NCBI RefSeq assembly: GCF_001612905.1
Contig: NZ_BDBI01000012.1
Span: 1 to 64,000, forward strand
Length of the DNA stretch: 64,000 bases
Direction: 5' to 3'
Source: Nocardia ignorata NBRC 108230
GTDB taxonomy: Bacteria; Actinomycetota; Actinomycetes; Mycobacteriales; Mycobacteriaceae
Positions 37,384 through 46,475 of this stretch are shown here, one piece after another. Both the position numbers and the translations under genes were made by a program. The notes beneath the pieces are model-generated. The model saw nothing but the letters and a program-made list of their open reading frames with translations. It was not told where the DNA came from and ran no database searches. Every line of letters begins with the position of its first letter. Position 1 is the stretch's first letter.

Positions 37384-39026
37384 GAGTTCAGCTTCTTCGT
37401 TGCCCAACGGGCGAGTTCTTCGCGGCCGATCTTGGCGTTGTGCCGGATGTCGACCGGGAAACCGGGGTGGATGAGGAAATCGGTGATCGGTGCGGCGGTG
37501 TCGAAGGCGGCGGCGCGGTCGCGCAGGCGCAGGTCGACGGCCACCGGATCGGCACCCGGCTCCAGTTCTACACACAGCACCGGCCGGTGCGCACCGGGTC
37601 GGCCGACACCGACCAGCGCCGTGCGCGACACACCACGTACCGCGTTGAAGACCTGCTCGACCTGCACGGTGAACATCGGACCCGCGGACGTGCTCAACCG
37701 CTGGCTCTTGCGACCGCAGAACCACACGCGGCCCTGCTCGTCGATCCAGCCCAGGTCACCGGTGCGGTGCCAGACCCGATCACCGTCGGCGATCTTGCCC
37801 AGTGCATCGGCCTCGGCGGGCCAGTAGTAGCGGGTGCTCACATTGGGTCCGGCGACGACGATCTCGCCGATCCGGCCGGTGGGTTCGGCGTCGGCGAGAT
37901 TCGCGATCGGGGCGTCCGTGACGGCGACGAGGCGCACCTCGACATTGTCGGTGGGGCGTCCGATGCAGGTGCCCTCACCGTTCGCTGCCCGTTCGACCAG
38001 GCCGTCGAGCAATTCCCGCGATTCGATCGTCGTCATCGGCAGCGCCTCGGTGGAACCGTAGCCCGCGAAGATTTCGACATCGGGGCGCAAGACCTCGCGC
38101 AGTCCGGCGATGCACCACGCGGGCACCGGCGCGCCTCCGGAGAAGATGCTGACCAGGGAGTCGAGTTCGACGGGGTGCGCCCGCAGGTGGGCGAGCAGCG
38201 GGATCAGCACGGCCGGGGACGCGAACATCGTGCGCACCCCGAATTTGGTGATCGCGTCGACAACGTGCGCCGGATCGGTGGAACCGACTTTGCTGGGAAT
38301 CAGCGGCGGCAGCACACACCGGGAACCGAGCAGCAAGTCGAGCACGCCGACCAGCGGCAGGGTGACCAGCGAGGACTCCGGCGGCATGTGCCCGCGGGCG
38401 GCGTGCACCTGCTCGACCATGGCGGCGAGGTTGCCGTGGGTGAGTTCGACCGCCTTGGCCGGGCCGGTGCTTCCGGTGGTGAAACCGATGATGAGCAGGT
38501 CGTCCTCGGCGGCGGGCGCACGGTCGGGCAGCAGACCCGCCGGGGCGCGGCCCCACGATTGCAGGGTGGGTCCGCCCCAGAACCAGCGGCGGCCGACGGT
38601 CAGGGTGGTGCGCACCCGGCGGAAGCTGCGCGGGAACAGCACTCGCAGCGCGTGTGCCTGCGGGATCCCGATGAACGCCTCGGCCTCGACCGCGCGCAGG
38701 CAGTGCACCATGCGCCGCACCCCCATGCCCGGGTCGATCACTACCGGCACCGCGCCGATCTTCAACAGCGCGAACAGGATCGCGTACAGCTCCGGGCTCG
38801 GCAGCACCAGCACGATGGTGCGGGTGCCGCTGCCGACACCGGAACTCGTCAGGTGTTCGGCGATGGCGTCGGACCACCGGTCGAGATCGCGGTAGGTGAC
38901 CCGCCGGTAGTCGGGCACGCCGTCAGCGGTGGTGCCGTCGGGGTAGATCACCGCCGGGCGATCGGGTTCGGTGCGGGCGAATTCGCGGAAGCGGTCGATC
39001 GTGGCCCAGTACGTCGCGGTGGTCAC
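37380..39026 (-). CDS. nltC: OleC/NltC-like beta-lactone synthetase (AMP-ligase family)
   Basis: A 548-residue member of the ANL adenylate-forming family. The P-loop GFTTGSTGPAKAVELTHGN lies at residues 181-199. GYGSTEALPM and the hinge HRTGDLGWIDEQGRVWFCGRKSQR follow. The C-terminus contains FPVDIRHNAKIGREELARWA, a hallmark of OleC proteins, which adenylate a 2-alkyl-3-hydroxy acid and close it to a cis-beta-lactone. The GTG overlaps the stop of the thiolase-like partner (GTGA), and its own stop overlaps the reductase start. With no OleB gene in the cluster the lactone would not be decarboxylated to an olefin, as for nocardiolactone and lipstatin. Confidence 0.9.
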   Translation of the reverse strand: MTTATYWATIDRFREFARTEPDRPAVIYPDGTTADGVPDYRRVTYRDLDRWSDAIAEHLTSSGVGSGTRTIVLVLPSPELYAILFALLKIGAVPVVIDPGMGVRRMVHCLRAVEAEAFIGIPQAHALRVLFPRSFRRVRTTLTVGRRWFWGGPTLQSWGRAPAGLLPDRAPAAEDDLLIIGFTTGSTGPAKAVELTHGNLAAMVEQVHAARGHMPPESSLVTLPLVGVLDLLLGSRCVLPPLIPSKVGSTDPAHVVDAITKFGVRTMFASPAVLIPLLAHLRAHPVELDSLVSIFSGGAPVPAWCIAGLREVLRPDVEIFAGYGSTEALPMTTIESRELLDGLVERAANGEGTCIGRPTDNVEVRLVAVTDAPIANLADAEPTGRIGEIVVAGPNVSTRYYWPAEADALGKIADGDRVWHRTGDLGWIDEQGRVWFCGRKSQRLSTSAGPMFTVQVEQVFNAVRGVSRTALVGVGRPGAHRPVLCVELEPGADPVAVDLRLRDRAAAFDTAAPITDFLIHPGFPVDIRHNAKIGREELARWATKKLNS

Positions 39027-39919
39027 GCGAGGTGCTCCTCGGGCAGCCGGTAGAGGGTGGCCGCGGCCGACGGACCGGCACCGGCACCGACGAACAGAAT
39101 GTGGGTGAACCCACCGAGAGAGGCATCCTCGGTGGCGCGCGCGTAGGCCAAAGGCAGCGCGGCGGTGTGCGGGTCGCCGTCGGTGAGGTCCGGTGTGCGC
39201 ACGGCATTCTGGTCCAGGCCGAGGGCGTCGGCGAGGCGCTTGGGGAAGTGCGCGCTCGGGGTGGAGGCGATGAGCGCGACCCGAGCGTCCGGCGCCTCGG
39301 CCAGCGCCGCGCGACCGGCCTCGGCCGCCACCGCCAGGACCCGGTCCTCGAAATCGGGTTCGCGCTCCACCGTCATGAGGCTGCGGCCGACGGTGCCCAT
39401 CGTCGCGGTGTCGACGTAGGCCTGTCCGGCCGGCGTGCCGGGTGCGGTGAGGGTGTGCACGGGTCCGAAGCCCTCCGCGCCCTGGACGTACTCGAGCAGC
39501 AACGCGGCACCTGCTGTGGCATAGGGGAATTCGGTGTCCGCGCGCGAGCGGGTGAGCGAGGGATGGGTGTCGCCTGCGACGATCAGCACGTGTTCGGTCC
39601 CCGTCGCCAGGATCGCGCCCGCGACCTGCACCGCGTTCACCACGCCGGTCGCACCGTTCATCAGGTCGAAGGAGAAGGTGCGCGGGTCGTTCTTGCCGTA
39701 GTCCAGGCCGATCCCCGCGGCCTTCTGGATCATCGCGGCGACGGCGGGTTCCACGGTGTTGGAATCGCGGAAGATGCCGGTATTGATGAGCACACCGACC
39801 TGGTCGGGCCGGATCCCGGCCTGCTCCAGACAGTGACGGGCCGCCCGCCCGCTGTGCTCGACGATGCTGTGGGTGTCGGTCGACCGACTGGTACCGGTGG
39901 CTCGGATACGCACGCCCAT
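39023..39919 (-). CDS. nltB: OleA-family partner subunit lacking the catalytic Cys (NltB/LstB-like)
   Basis: A 298-residue thiolase-fold protein shorter than its neighbour by about 50 residues at the N-terminus. The position of the nucleophilic Cys is Ala90 (FSFDLMNGATGVV against FDVSNACAGML in the partner), and the Asn of the triad aligns with Asp in TDGDPHTAALP. Glu57 in TVEPAVAA is kept and matches the glutamate that OleA-type subunits insert into the neighbouring active site. This is the pattern of LstB in lipstatin synthesis, where the subunit supplies the base and the acyl pocket. The ATG at 39919 lies 8 bases after the partner's stop. Confidence 0.85.
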   Translation of the reverse strand: MGVRIRATGTSRSTDTHSIVEHSGRAARHCLEQAGIRPDQVGVLINTGIFRDSNTVEPAVAAMIQKAAGIGLDYGKNDPRTFSFDLMNGATGVVNAVQVAGAILATGTEHVLIVAGDTHPSLTRSRADTEFPYATAGAALLLEYVQGAEGFGPVHTLTAPGTPAGQAYVDTATMGTVGRSLMTVEREPDFEDRVLAVAAEAGRAALAEAPDARVALIASTPSAHFPKRLADALGLDQNAVRTPDLTDGDPHTAALPLAYARATEDASLGGFTHILFVGAGAGPSAAATLYRLPEEHLA

Positions 39920-39927
39920 GACGAACC

Positions 39928-40977
39928 TCAGACCTTCAGGGAGGAGATGGTGGTGGACAGGAAGCCCGCGACGACACCGGAGGCGGCCGGGACCATGAGA
40001 ACCTTCGCGCCTGCCTCGATGCCGTCCTGTTCGAGCTGATCGTGCAGCACGATGAAATGCGAAGTGGTCGAGGTGTTTCCGTACTTCTCGATCACATTGA
40101 GGTCCGGCGGGATGGGGGCGCCGAACTCGCGGGCGGCCACCGCGTTGATGAAAGGCACCGCCGCGGCACCGAACTGGTGGTGGATGATGTAGTCGAATTC
40201 CTCGTCGGCGAAGGTGCGGCCCTGTGCGGCGAGGAACTCGCCCTGCGCGTCTGGCCACAGCAGGAATCTGGCCTCGTTGTGCATCTTGCGGTTGTCGGTG
40301 TAGAGCGCGACACCCGAGGACTTGTCGCTCGGCATGCCGAGGCACAGGTGGGAATGCTCTGCGGCCGTGAGCAATTCGATGTAGTGGATCTTGTCGGCAT
40401 CGTCGACGGCCTGGTCGAGCACGACCGCGCACCCGGAGTCACCGACCGAGAGCGACGCGAACTGCAGGTCGTACTTCTCGGAGATCTCGTTGACCGCTGT
40501 TTCGGCGATCGGGGTGATGGACTCCCCGCTGACCACCATCCCGTTGCGCACCACGCCCGCCCGGATCATCCGGTCGAGCAGGTAGGTGCCGGTGAGCATG
40601 CCCGCGCAGGCATTGGACACGTCGAAGGTGATGGCCCGCTCGGCGCCGAGTTCCTTGGCGATGGTCGAGGCGAAGGAGGGCTCCATGTACATGCGGGTGC
40701 CCTCGTTGCTGCGGGTGATCGAGCAGGAGATGATCACCTCGAGCTCGCCCGCCCCGTAGCGTGAGCGCTCGAGACAGTCGCGGGCCGCGTTCACGGCGAG
40801 GGTGAAGGAGTCCTCGAGGCTGTCGGGCCGGGTGTCGCGGAACCGGCGCTCTTTGATCCCGGTGATCTTCTCGAGGTCGAAAGCGGGCGGCGTGGCGAGC
40901 CGGGAAAGTAATTCCTCGGTCGAGACGATATTCGACGGAAGATACGCACCGATGGATTCGAAACGCGAATGCGACAC
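39928..40977 (-). CDS. nltA: OleA/KAS III-like Claisen condensing enzyme (NltA/LstA-like)
   Basis: A 349-residue thiolase-superfamily enzyme. The active-site Cys124 is in FDVSNACAGM, His266/267 in DYIIHHQFG, Asn301 in KYGNTSTTSH, and Glu99 in MYMEPSFA. OleA-type enzymes condense two fatty acyl-CoAs head to head to a 2-alkyl-3-ketoacid, unlike FabH, which uses malonyl-ACP. The GTG at 40977 has AGGAG 6 bases upstream. It is the first gene of the six-gene unit and should form a heterodimer with the next product. The 613-base gap upstream must hold the promoter. Confidence 0.88.
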   Translation of the reverse strand: MSHSRFESIGAYLPSNIVSTEELLSRLATPPAFDLEKITGIKERRFRDTRPDSLEDSFTLAVNAARDCLERSRYGAGELEVIISCSITRSNEGTRMYMEPSFASTIAKELGAERAITFDVSNACAGMLTGTYLLDRMIRAGVVRNGMVVSGESITPIAETAVNEISEKYDLQFASLSVGDSGCAVVLDQAVDDADKIHYIELLTAAEHSHLCLGMPSDKSSGVALYTDNRKMHNEARFLLWPDAQGEFLAAQGRTFADEEFDYIIHHQFGAAAVPFINAVAAREFGAPIPPDLNVIEKYGNTSTTSHFIVLHDQLEQDGIEAGAKVLMVPAASGVVAGFLSTTISSLKV

Positions 40978-41590
40978 GAAAACTCCTGACAGTCGAAAAG
41001 GGTCGCCGGTGACCGTGGTGGGGGCCGATGCGAGCGGACACTACCGGAAAGTAACCGGGTTTCGCGGGGCGGCGTCGGCGGTCGCGGAGGGTTGGCTCGC
41101 GGCGCGAGCCGGGCTGGGTCCCATCCAGACATCTGCCGGTGGCAATGGTGAAGTTACACAGCAAATGCACCGAGTCTGCTGATATTCCGCAATCTTTCGA
41201 CATCGGAGACTCGGCGCAGGTGCTTGTCGGCAAGTTGTCAGCTATCGATCGGGCGGTGTGTAAGCCCACGATTCGGGGCGCCCGGGCTGTCGGGTGTGGC
41301 GTGAGGGACCTCACGTCGGTGCGGGTGACGGAATGGCCGCTGTTGTTTCGGAAGTTGTTTCTCGCGCCGAAAACATCGGAGGCGATTTGGTTTCGCGAAC
41401 ATCGCCCGAATATCGCTGCGCGGAATGGTTGCCGAAGAAGGGCAGGCACTGATGAAATCGGCGAAATCGCGGGTGGGCGGCCGGAGGTGAGGGCAGTCGT
41501 TCGGCAAGGTTCGGGGCGTACCAACGTTGGACCAACCTTGCGCACCGATAGTGTGCACCGAACACCGTCGAGACATGCAAGGAGCGCACC
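40978..41590. other. Divergent promoter region of the beta-lactone unit
   Basis: There is no gene. It separates the nltA-type gene (minus) from the hypothetical gene at 41591 (plus). Toward the plus-strand gene it holds a palindrome CCAACGTTGG (41521-41530) overlapping TTGGAC (41527-41532), with TAGTGT at 41549-41554 at a 16-base spacing, a plausible sigma-70 promoter. Confidence 0.4.
41521..41554 (+). promoter_or_regulatory. Candidate promoter with operator palindrome
   Basis: TTGGAC, 16 bases, TAGTGT, ending 36 bases before the ATG at 41591. The -35 hexamer is embedded in the palindrome CCAACGTTGG, so a repressor could block it. Confidence 0.4.
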
Positions 41591-42019
41591 ATGGGTAACC
41601 GTGCCGGGTCCGTACACCGCGACCGAGATCTCCACGCCCACTGGGGAAGTCACCGTCATCGCGCGATCGAGGCCACCGGCGAAGCGAGTGACGTGCTCGC
41701 TCTGCTCACCGAGATGCACGGCCCGGTTGTCCTCTATCTGGCGCCCGGCACCGACGGCCGCAGTCCGATCTGCGTGCGCCGCGCCGAATTCTGTCCCAGC
41801 GCAGACGATGTCATGGCCGGCCGCACCGCCGCGCACACCGAGTTCTGGATGGCGGGCGACTTCTACGCCGGATTCGAGGACCTCGACGTCGGCATCGAGG
41901 TACGCAGCGCGGTGCGAACCGGACGACAATCCGGCTCGCTCGAATCCGACTGCGGTTTCCGCTTCACGCTGTGCATCAGCAAGCCCGAAGCCGCGGAACT
42001 GGTCGACGAAGCTTCCTGA
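41591..42019 (+). CDS. Hypothetical protein, possibly frameshifted near its start
   Basis: 142 codons from an ATG with a strong AGGAG site 8 bases upstream. From about residue 28 (AIEATGEASDVLALLTEMHG, then FWMAGDFYAGFEDLDVGIEV) the frame has good protein character and codon bias. The first 27 codons are Arg/His-rich and look non-coding. In the same stretch the next frame reads VPGPYTATEISTPTGEVTVIA with better third-position GC, which suggests a frameshift near 41660. No family was recognised. It sits between the two minus-strand lipid units and converges on the second acyltransferase gene. Confidence 0.45.
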   Translation: MGNRAGSVHRDRDLHAHWGSHRHRAIEATGEASDVLALLTEMHGPVVLYLAPGTDGRSPICVRRAEFCPSADDVMAGRTAAHTEFWMAGDFYAGFEDLDVGIEVRSAVRTGRQSGSLESDCGFRFTLCISKPEAAELVDEAS

Positions 42020-42030
42020 ACCCTTCCGGC

Positions 42031-43410
42031 TCACCAGAAGCGGGGTGTCAACGACCAATCGGCGAATTCGGCGGTGAGCAGCTCGCGCAGCGCGGCCCGG
42101 TTCGGGAAACGGTCCGGGTCGGCGCCGGTGACCACCAGGGTGACGGTGTCGTCGTCGCAGGAGAACGCCAGGTTCACGCCGACCTCCACCTGGCGGAACA
42201 ACTCCACCGGGCCGGGATTCACCACCGGGCGCATGATCACATCGCGGGCGCGATGACCGTCGAGCACCGCGATGTTCTGCGCGGTGCGACCCATGTTGGT
42301 GCACAGGCATTCCGGTGCCTTGGCGGTGCGGGCGAACTTGTGCAGCACCACCTTCGGCAGCAGCATCTGCACCGGCTGCAGGTGTTGGATCGGCGGAATC
42401 GTCGCCGGATCGCGGTAGGCGAGGGCGGCGGCCTTGAGCGAGGCCCGCACCTCGGGCAGGTCGGTGCGGGTACCTGCGCGGTAGGCGACGCTGATCGGCA
42501 GGCCGGTGGTCGCGTTGGCGCGGGGGTCGTCGGCCTCCCGCATCGAGTGCGGAATGTCCACGCGCACTTTCGCTCCATCGGCGATGCGGCCACTGCGACC
42601 GAGCAGACCGACGGCGACGCCGATCAGCAGGCCGTTGGTTGTGCCGCCGTGCGCCGCGGCGACGGCGTCCCACTCGGCCAGGTCGAGCTGCACGATCGCG
42701 TCGGCGGCCTGCCAGGTGTCGGCATGCGGCAGCCGGGGCTGGGCCGGACGCGGATTACGGGCCGGTTCGCTCACACCACGCGCCCGTCGCGCCGCCCGCA
42801 CACCTCGTGTCACCGCGCGCAGCTGGGCGCGTGCGTCGGCGAGGTCGGCGGCCAACCGGCCGGGCCCGGCGACCGGCCCGACCAGCCTGCCCGCGCTCGC
42901 GTCGCGGTCGGGCTGCTCACCGCGCCCGAGACGGTCGAGCGAGTCGACGATCGCGTGCATCATGCCGCCGCCGTCGCAGGCGACATGGGAGGCGACGAGG
43001 GTGACCACCGTGCCACCGGATTCGGTCGGGGCACCGGCCAGTTGCCACACCAGCCCCCGGGCCGGATCGAACTCCACCGCGGCCTGCTCGAGGAACCAGT
43101 CGAGTACCGCGTCGTCGGGAATCGGGGTGTCCGACCATCGCAGCGGCAGCGACTCGGTGGCGGGCTCCCAGTGGGCGCGCGCGATCGGGAAACGGGTGGT
43201 ACGCACGCGGCGGGCGATGAAACCCGTGGCCAGATGAGCGTGCCAGCGCTGCAACGACTCCCGGCCGACGGCGGTGTCGAACCGGTAGGCCAGCTGGTTG
43301 ACCAGGGCGTTGGGGTAGAGGCTGTGGAGTTTGAAGAACAGGTCGTCGTCGGCGGTGATCCGGTTGAGGCCGGTGGTGGCGACCGGTACGACGGGCGAGG
43401 TGACAGTCAT
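42031..43410 (-). CDS. PapA/WS-DGAT-like condensation-domain acyltransferase (second of three)
   Basis: A 459-residue acyltransferase-fold protein with the active-site HxxxDG in VASHVACDGGGMMHAIVDSL. The N-terminus (ITADDDLFFKLHSLYPNALVN) and the PIQHLQPVQMLLPKVVLHKF block are unlike the other two acyltransferases of the region, so the three are probably not recent duplicates. It likely esterifies a hydroxyl of the lipid or sugar. It lies 15 bases after the ABC permease gene and is the last gene of the first lipid unit. Confidence 0.8.
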   Translation of the reverse strand: MTVTSPVVPVATTGLNRITADDDLFFKLHSLYPNALVNQLAYRFDTAVGRESLQRWHAHLATGFIARRVRTTRFPIARAHWEPATESLPLRWSDTPIPDDAVLDWFLEQAAVEFDPARGLVWQLAGAPTESGGTVVTLVASHVACDGGGMMHAIVDSLDRLGRGEQPDRDASAGRLVGPVAGPGRLAADLADARAQLRAVTRGVRAARRARGVSEPARNPRPAQPRLPHADTWQAADAIVQLDLAEWDAVAAAHGGTTNGLLIGVAVGLLGRSGRIADGAKVRVDIPHSMREADDPRANATTGLPISVAYRAGTRTDLPEVRASLKAAALAYRDPATIPPIQHLQPVQMLLPKVVLHKFARTAKAPECLCTNMGRTAQNIAVLDGHRARDVIMRPVVNPGPVELFRQVEVGVNLAFSCDDDTVTLVVTGADPDRFPNRAALRELLTAEFADWSLTPRFW

Positions 43411-43425
43411 CGGGGAATCTCCTGA

Positions 43426-44271
43426 TCAGCGGGAACGCAGGGTGCGCACGGTGAGCGGCGCGAAAACGGCGACCACGACCACCGAGGCCACCAGTGACCA
43501 CCAGGCGTCGGCGCCGATCGTGCCCTCGGCGGCCAGCGTCCGCACCGCCGACACCAGGTAGGACACCGGGTTCAGGTCCGAGACATGGCGCATCCAGGTG
43601 GGCATCGCCTCCTCGGGCACCAACGCGTTGGACGCGAAACCGAGGAAGGTGAGCACGAGCATGCACATGCCCTGCACGGCGGCCGGGCGGGCGATGGTCG
43701 CGCCGATGAAGGCGAACAACCAGCTGATGGCGGTGGTGGCGAAGACGACGAGCACCGCGCCCGCGAGGAAACCGGCTGTGTGCTCGGGCCGGTAGCCCAT
43801 GGCCGATCCCACGACCACGACCGTCGTCGCGGCCAGCAGATAGCGCACCATGCCTGCCAGCAATGCGCCCGCAACCGGTGCCGAGCGGGCGATCGGCATG
43901 GCGACGAACCGGTCGAACACCCCCGAATGGATGTCCTCGGACAGCTGCACACCCGTGGCCACCGAGGAGGTGAGCACGATCTGCACCAGCACACCCGGAA
44001 TCATGATCGGCAGATACGCCGCCATACTGCCCGCGATGGCGGTGCCGAAGATATTGCCGAACAGCACCGGCCCCACGATCGGCAACAGCAGTGCGTCGTA
44101 GAGCAATTGCGGGCTGTGCCGGAAGGTCAGCAGCCCACGCCACGCCATCATCAGCGAATGCTGCAGCGCGGCGAATGGGCTCACCCTGGTGACGCGCGGC
44201 GCGCGCACGACCTGGGTGGTCGTCTTCTCGGTGGTGAGAGTCATTGCGGTGCTTTCACGAAGGGCGGTCAT
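43426..44271 (-). CDS. ABC-2 type permease (DrrB-like)
   Basis: A 281-residue membrane protein with six hydrophobic segments and the ABC2 signature SVATGVQLSEDIHSGVFDRFVAMPIARS. ALVPEEAMPTWMRHVSDLNPVSYLV near the end is typical of DrrB-like permeases, which export lipids and polyketides such as phthiocerol dimycocerosate or daunorubicin. The ATG at 44271 overlaps the ATPase stop as ATGA. Together with the ATPase it forms a complete exporter dedicated to the cluster. Confidence 0.9.
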   Translation of the reverse strand: MTALRESTAMTLTTEKTTTQVVRAPRVTRVSPFAALQHSLMMAWRGLLTFRHSPQLLYDALLLPIVGPVLFGNIFGTAIAGSMAAYLPIMIPGVLVQIVLTSSVATGVQLSEDIHSGVFDRFVAMPIARSAPVAGALLAGMVRYLLAATTVVVVGSAMGYRPEHTAGFLAGAVLVVFATTAISWLFAFIGATIARPAAVQGMCMLVLTFLGFASNALVPEEAMPTWMRHVSDLNPVSYLVSAVRTLAAEGTIGADAWWSLVASVVVVAVFAPLTVRTLRSR

Positions 44272-45221
44272 GCCGCGTCGGCGGAGGTCGCGTGGCCGGT
44301 CAACGACAGGAACACCTCGTTGAGGTCGGGACGGTCGACGGCGAATCCCCGCAGCTCGATGCCCGCGGCGCGGCAGGCGGCGACGATGTCGGCGCCCGTT
44401 CCCACCTCCGGCAGGGCGACGGTGAGCGTCCCGGCGGAGGATCCCTCGGGCACCTCGCCGGTGAGCTCGCAGATCAGCGCCTCGGCCCGGCGCAGGTCGG
44501 CGGTGTCGGGGATGTCGAGGCGCAGTACCTGCTCGCCGATGGACGACTTCAGTTCGGCCGCAGTGCCTTGCGCGACGAGGCTGCCCCGATCGATCACCGC
44601 GATCCGGTCGGCCAGCGCGTCGGCCTCCTCCAAGTACTGGGTGGTCAGCAGGACGGTCGCGCCACGCTCGACCAGCCCGCGCACGATGCCCCACATCCGG
44701 TCACGGGTGTGCGGGTCCAGGCCCGTGGTCGGCTCGTCGAGGAAGATCAGCGGCGGCACGGTGATGAGCGTGGCCGCCAGATCCAGGCGTCGGCGCATCC
44801 CACCGGAGAACGCGCTGACGCTGCGCCGCGCCACCGCCGACAACTCGAACTCCTCGAGCAACTCGTCGGCCCGAGCGGTGGCGGCCCGCCGCGACAATCC
44901 GAGCAGCCGGCCGAACAGGCGCAGATTCTCGGCGGCGGTGAGGGTTTCGTCGACGGAGGCGTACTGGCCGGTGAGCCCGATCATCGACCGGACGGCCGTG
45001 GCATCGCGCACCACGTCGTAGCCGAACACTTCGGCGCTGCCACGATCGGGACGCAACAGGGTGGCCAGCATGCGCACCGTGGTGGTCTTGCCCGCCCCGT
45101 TGGGGCCGAGCATGGCGAACACCGATCCGGCCGCGATGCTGAGATCGATGGCGCCCACGGCGGTGAAATCGCCGTAGGACTTGCCGAGACCGCTGGTGCG
45201 GACGGCGATGTCGGTGCTCAC
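44268..45221 (-). CDS. ABC transporter ATPase (DrrA-like)
   Basis: A 317-residue ATPase. It has Walker A LGPNGAGKTTTVRML, the Q-loop LTGQYASVDE, the signature SAFSGGMRRRLDLAATL, Walker B LIFLDEPTTGLDP, the switch His replaced by Gln in LLTTQYLEEAD, and a DrrA-type C-terminal domain ending FAVDRPDLNEVFLSLTGH. DrrA-type ATPases power export of lipids and drugs. The GTG at 45221 overlaps the glycosyltransferase stop (GTGA), so glycosylation and export proteins are made together. Confidence 0.92.
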   Translation of the reverse strand: MSTDIAVRTSGLGKSYGDFTAVGAIDLSIAAGSVFAMLGPNGAGKTTTVRMLATLLRPDRGSAEVFGYDVVRDATAVRSMIGLTGQYASVDETLTAAENLRLFGRLLGLSRRAATARADELLEEFELSAVARRSVSAFSGGMRRRLDLAATLITVPPLIFLDEPTTGLDPHTRDRMWGIVRGLVERGATVLLTTQYLEEADALADRIAVIDRGSLVAQGTAAELKSSIGEQVLRLDIPDTADLRRAEALICELTGEVPEGSSAGTLTVALPEVGTGADIVAACRAAGIELRGFAVDRPDLNEVFLSLTGHATSADAA

Positions 45222-46474
45222 TGCGGCCTCCCGGCGTGGTCGAATTGGGGTGTCGGAACAGGCAGGGGGACAAGGGCTTCCACCTCGTCGGCGGCGCGGG
45301 CCAGGCCGTCGTCACGGAAGCCGACCGCGTACGCGGCGGCCCTGGCCACCACCTGCGGTTCGGCGACCGCGTCGAGCAACGCGTCGAGGCGATCGGCGTC
45401 CAATGCGGCGGCGCGGGTCGTCGCGGCGAGGCCGAGCCGCGACAGCGCCGTCCCCCAGTACGGTTGATCGGCTTGGATCGCGCAGATGACCTGCGGCACA
45501 CCGGCTCTCAGAGCGGCAGCGGTCGTCCCGGCGCCGCCGTGGTGCACGGCCGCCAGGCAGCGCGGGAACACCGTCGCGTGGTCGACCTGCTCGACGACAG
45601 CCACCTCGGGCGATAGCTCCGGCTCGATCCCGGCCCAGCCCGCCGCGAGCAGCAGTCGCCGCCCGCGCCGCGCGCACACGGTGCGCAGCATGCGGACCAG
45701 AGCGGCGGGATCATCGACGGTCATCGACCCGAAACCGACATAGATCGGGGCGGGTCCCGCCACCAGCCAGGCCGCCAGCGCGGGATCGGCTGGGGCACCG
45801 AGGAATCCGTCGCTGTCCACGATGAAGCCGGTGACCGGATGCCGTTCGGGCAGCTCGGCCGCCAGCCCGGGAAACAGGTCGGTGTCGTAGGCCTGGACCG
45901 ACATTCGATCGGGCAGCGGATGTTCGACGATCCCGGACTCGGACAGCGGCTCGGCCAGGGCGGCGTCACGCGCCCACCGCAGACCCGACCAGATCCGGCG
46001 GTTGAGCGCACCGGGCACCCGCCGCCCCCAGCCGGTCGGCACCACCGGCACCGACCGGCTGGGGTGGATCGGGAAGAAATGCACTGCCGCCAACGGCAAC
46101 CCGACGTGCCGTGCCGCCTTCTCCGCCGCCTCCTCGCCCGCCATGCCGGTGACGAGCACGTCGTGCCCCGGGGCGAGCGCGAGCAGGTCGCGCACCGCCT
46201 CGGCGACACCGCGTCGCTGCAGATCCAGCACCGCGCGCATCCGCTGACGCGGACTGGCGCTACGGAAGCGCCGGTCGGCGTGCTGGGTGCGCAGCAGCTC
46301 GGCGCTGTCGCACCCGAACCCGACCGCCGCGATGCCGTGGCCGGTGGCGAACTCGACGAGATTGGGCGACAGCGCGAGCGTCACCGCGTGCCCGCGAGCG
46401 ATGAGCTCGCGGGCGAGCAGGATGCCGGGCTGGGCATCGCCCCTGCTTCCGGTGAAGGCCAGCAGCGCACGCAT
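45218..46474 (-). CDS. GT1-family glycosyltransferase
   Basis: A 418-residue UGT/GT-B glycosyltransferase. The N-terminal acceptor domain starts MRALLAFTGSRGDAQPGILLARELIARGH. The C-terminal nucleotide-sugar site reads AAVHHGGAGTTAAALRAGVPQVICAIQADQPYWG. It resembles the glycopeptidolipid and phenolic-glycolipid glycosyltransferases of mycobacteria (Gtf, Rv2962c type) and macrolide glycosyltransferases. The sugar cannot be read from the sequence. It lies one base after the first acyltransferase gene and overlaps the ABC ATPase gene, so it should glycosylate the product or an intermediate of this cluster. Confidence 0.9.
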   Translation of the reverse strand: MRALLAFTGSRGDAQPGILLARELIARGHAVTLALSPNLVEFATGHGIAAVGFGCDSAELLRTQHADRRFRSASPRQRMRAVLDLQRRGVAEAVRDLLALAPGHDVLVTGMAGEEAAEKAARHVGLPLAAVHFFPIHPSRSVPVVPTGWGRRVPGALNRRIWSGLRWARDAALAEPLSESGIVEHPLPDRMSVQAYDTDLFPGLAAELPERHPVTGFIVDSDGFLGAPADPALAAWLVAGPAPIYVGFGSMTVDDPAALVRMLRTVCARRGRRLLLAAGWAGIEPELSPEVAVVEQVDHATVFPRCLAAVHHGGAGTTAAALRAGVPQVICAIQADQPYWGTALSRLGLAATTRAAALDADRLDALLDAVAEPQVVARAAAYAVGFRDDGLARAADEVEALVPLPVPTPQFDHAGRPQ

Positions 46475-46475
46475 T

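Noticed and set aside
35247..37827. Long plus-strand frames opposite the acyltransferase, reductase and OleC-type genes
   Set aside because: They are antisense shadows. The minus-strand genes have intact motifs and coupled starts.
39023..40432. A 469-codon reading for the second thiolase-like gene
   Set aside because: The N-terminal 170 codons are the out-of-frame shadow of the preceding gene. The thiolase fold begins at the ATG at 39919.
40439..42673. A 744-codon minus-strand frame across the nltA start and upstream region
   Set aside because: It is Arg/His/Pro-rich, overlaps three better-supported genes in other frames and has no domain signature.
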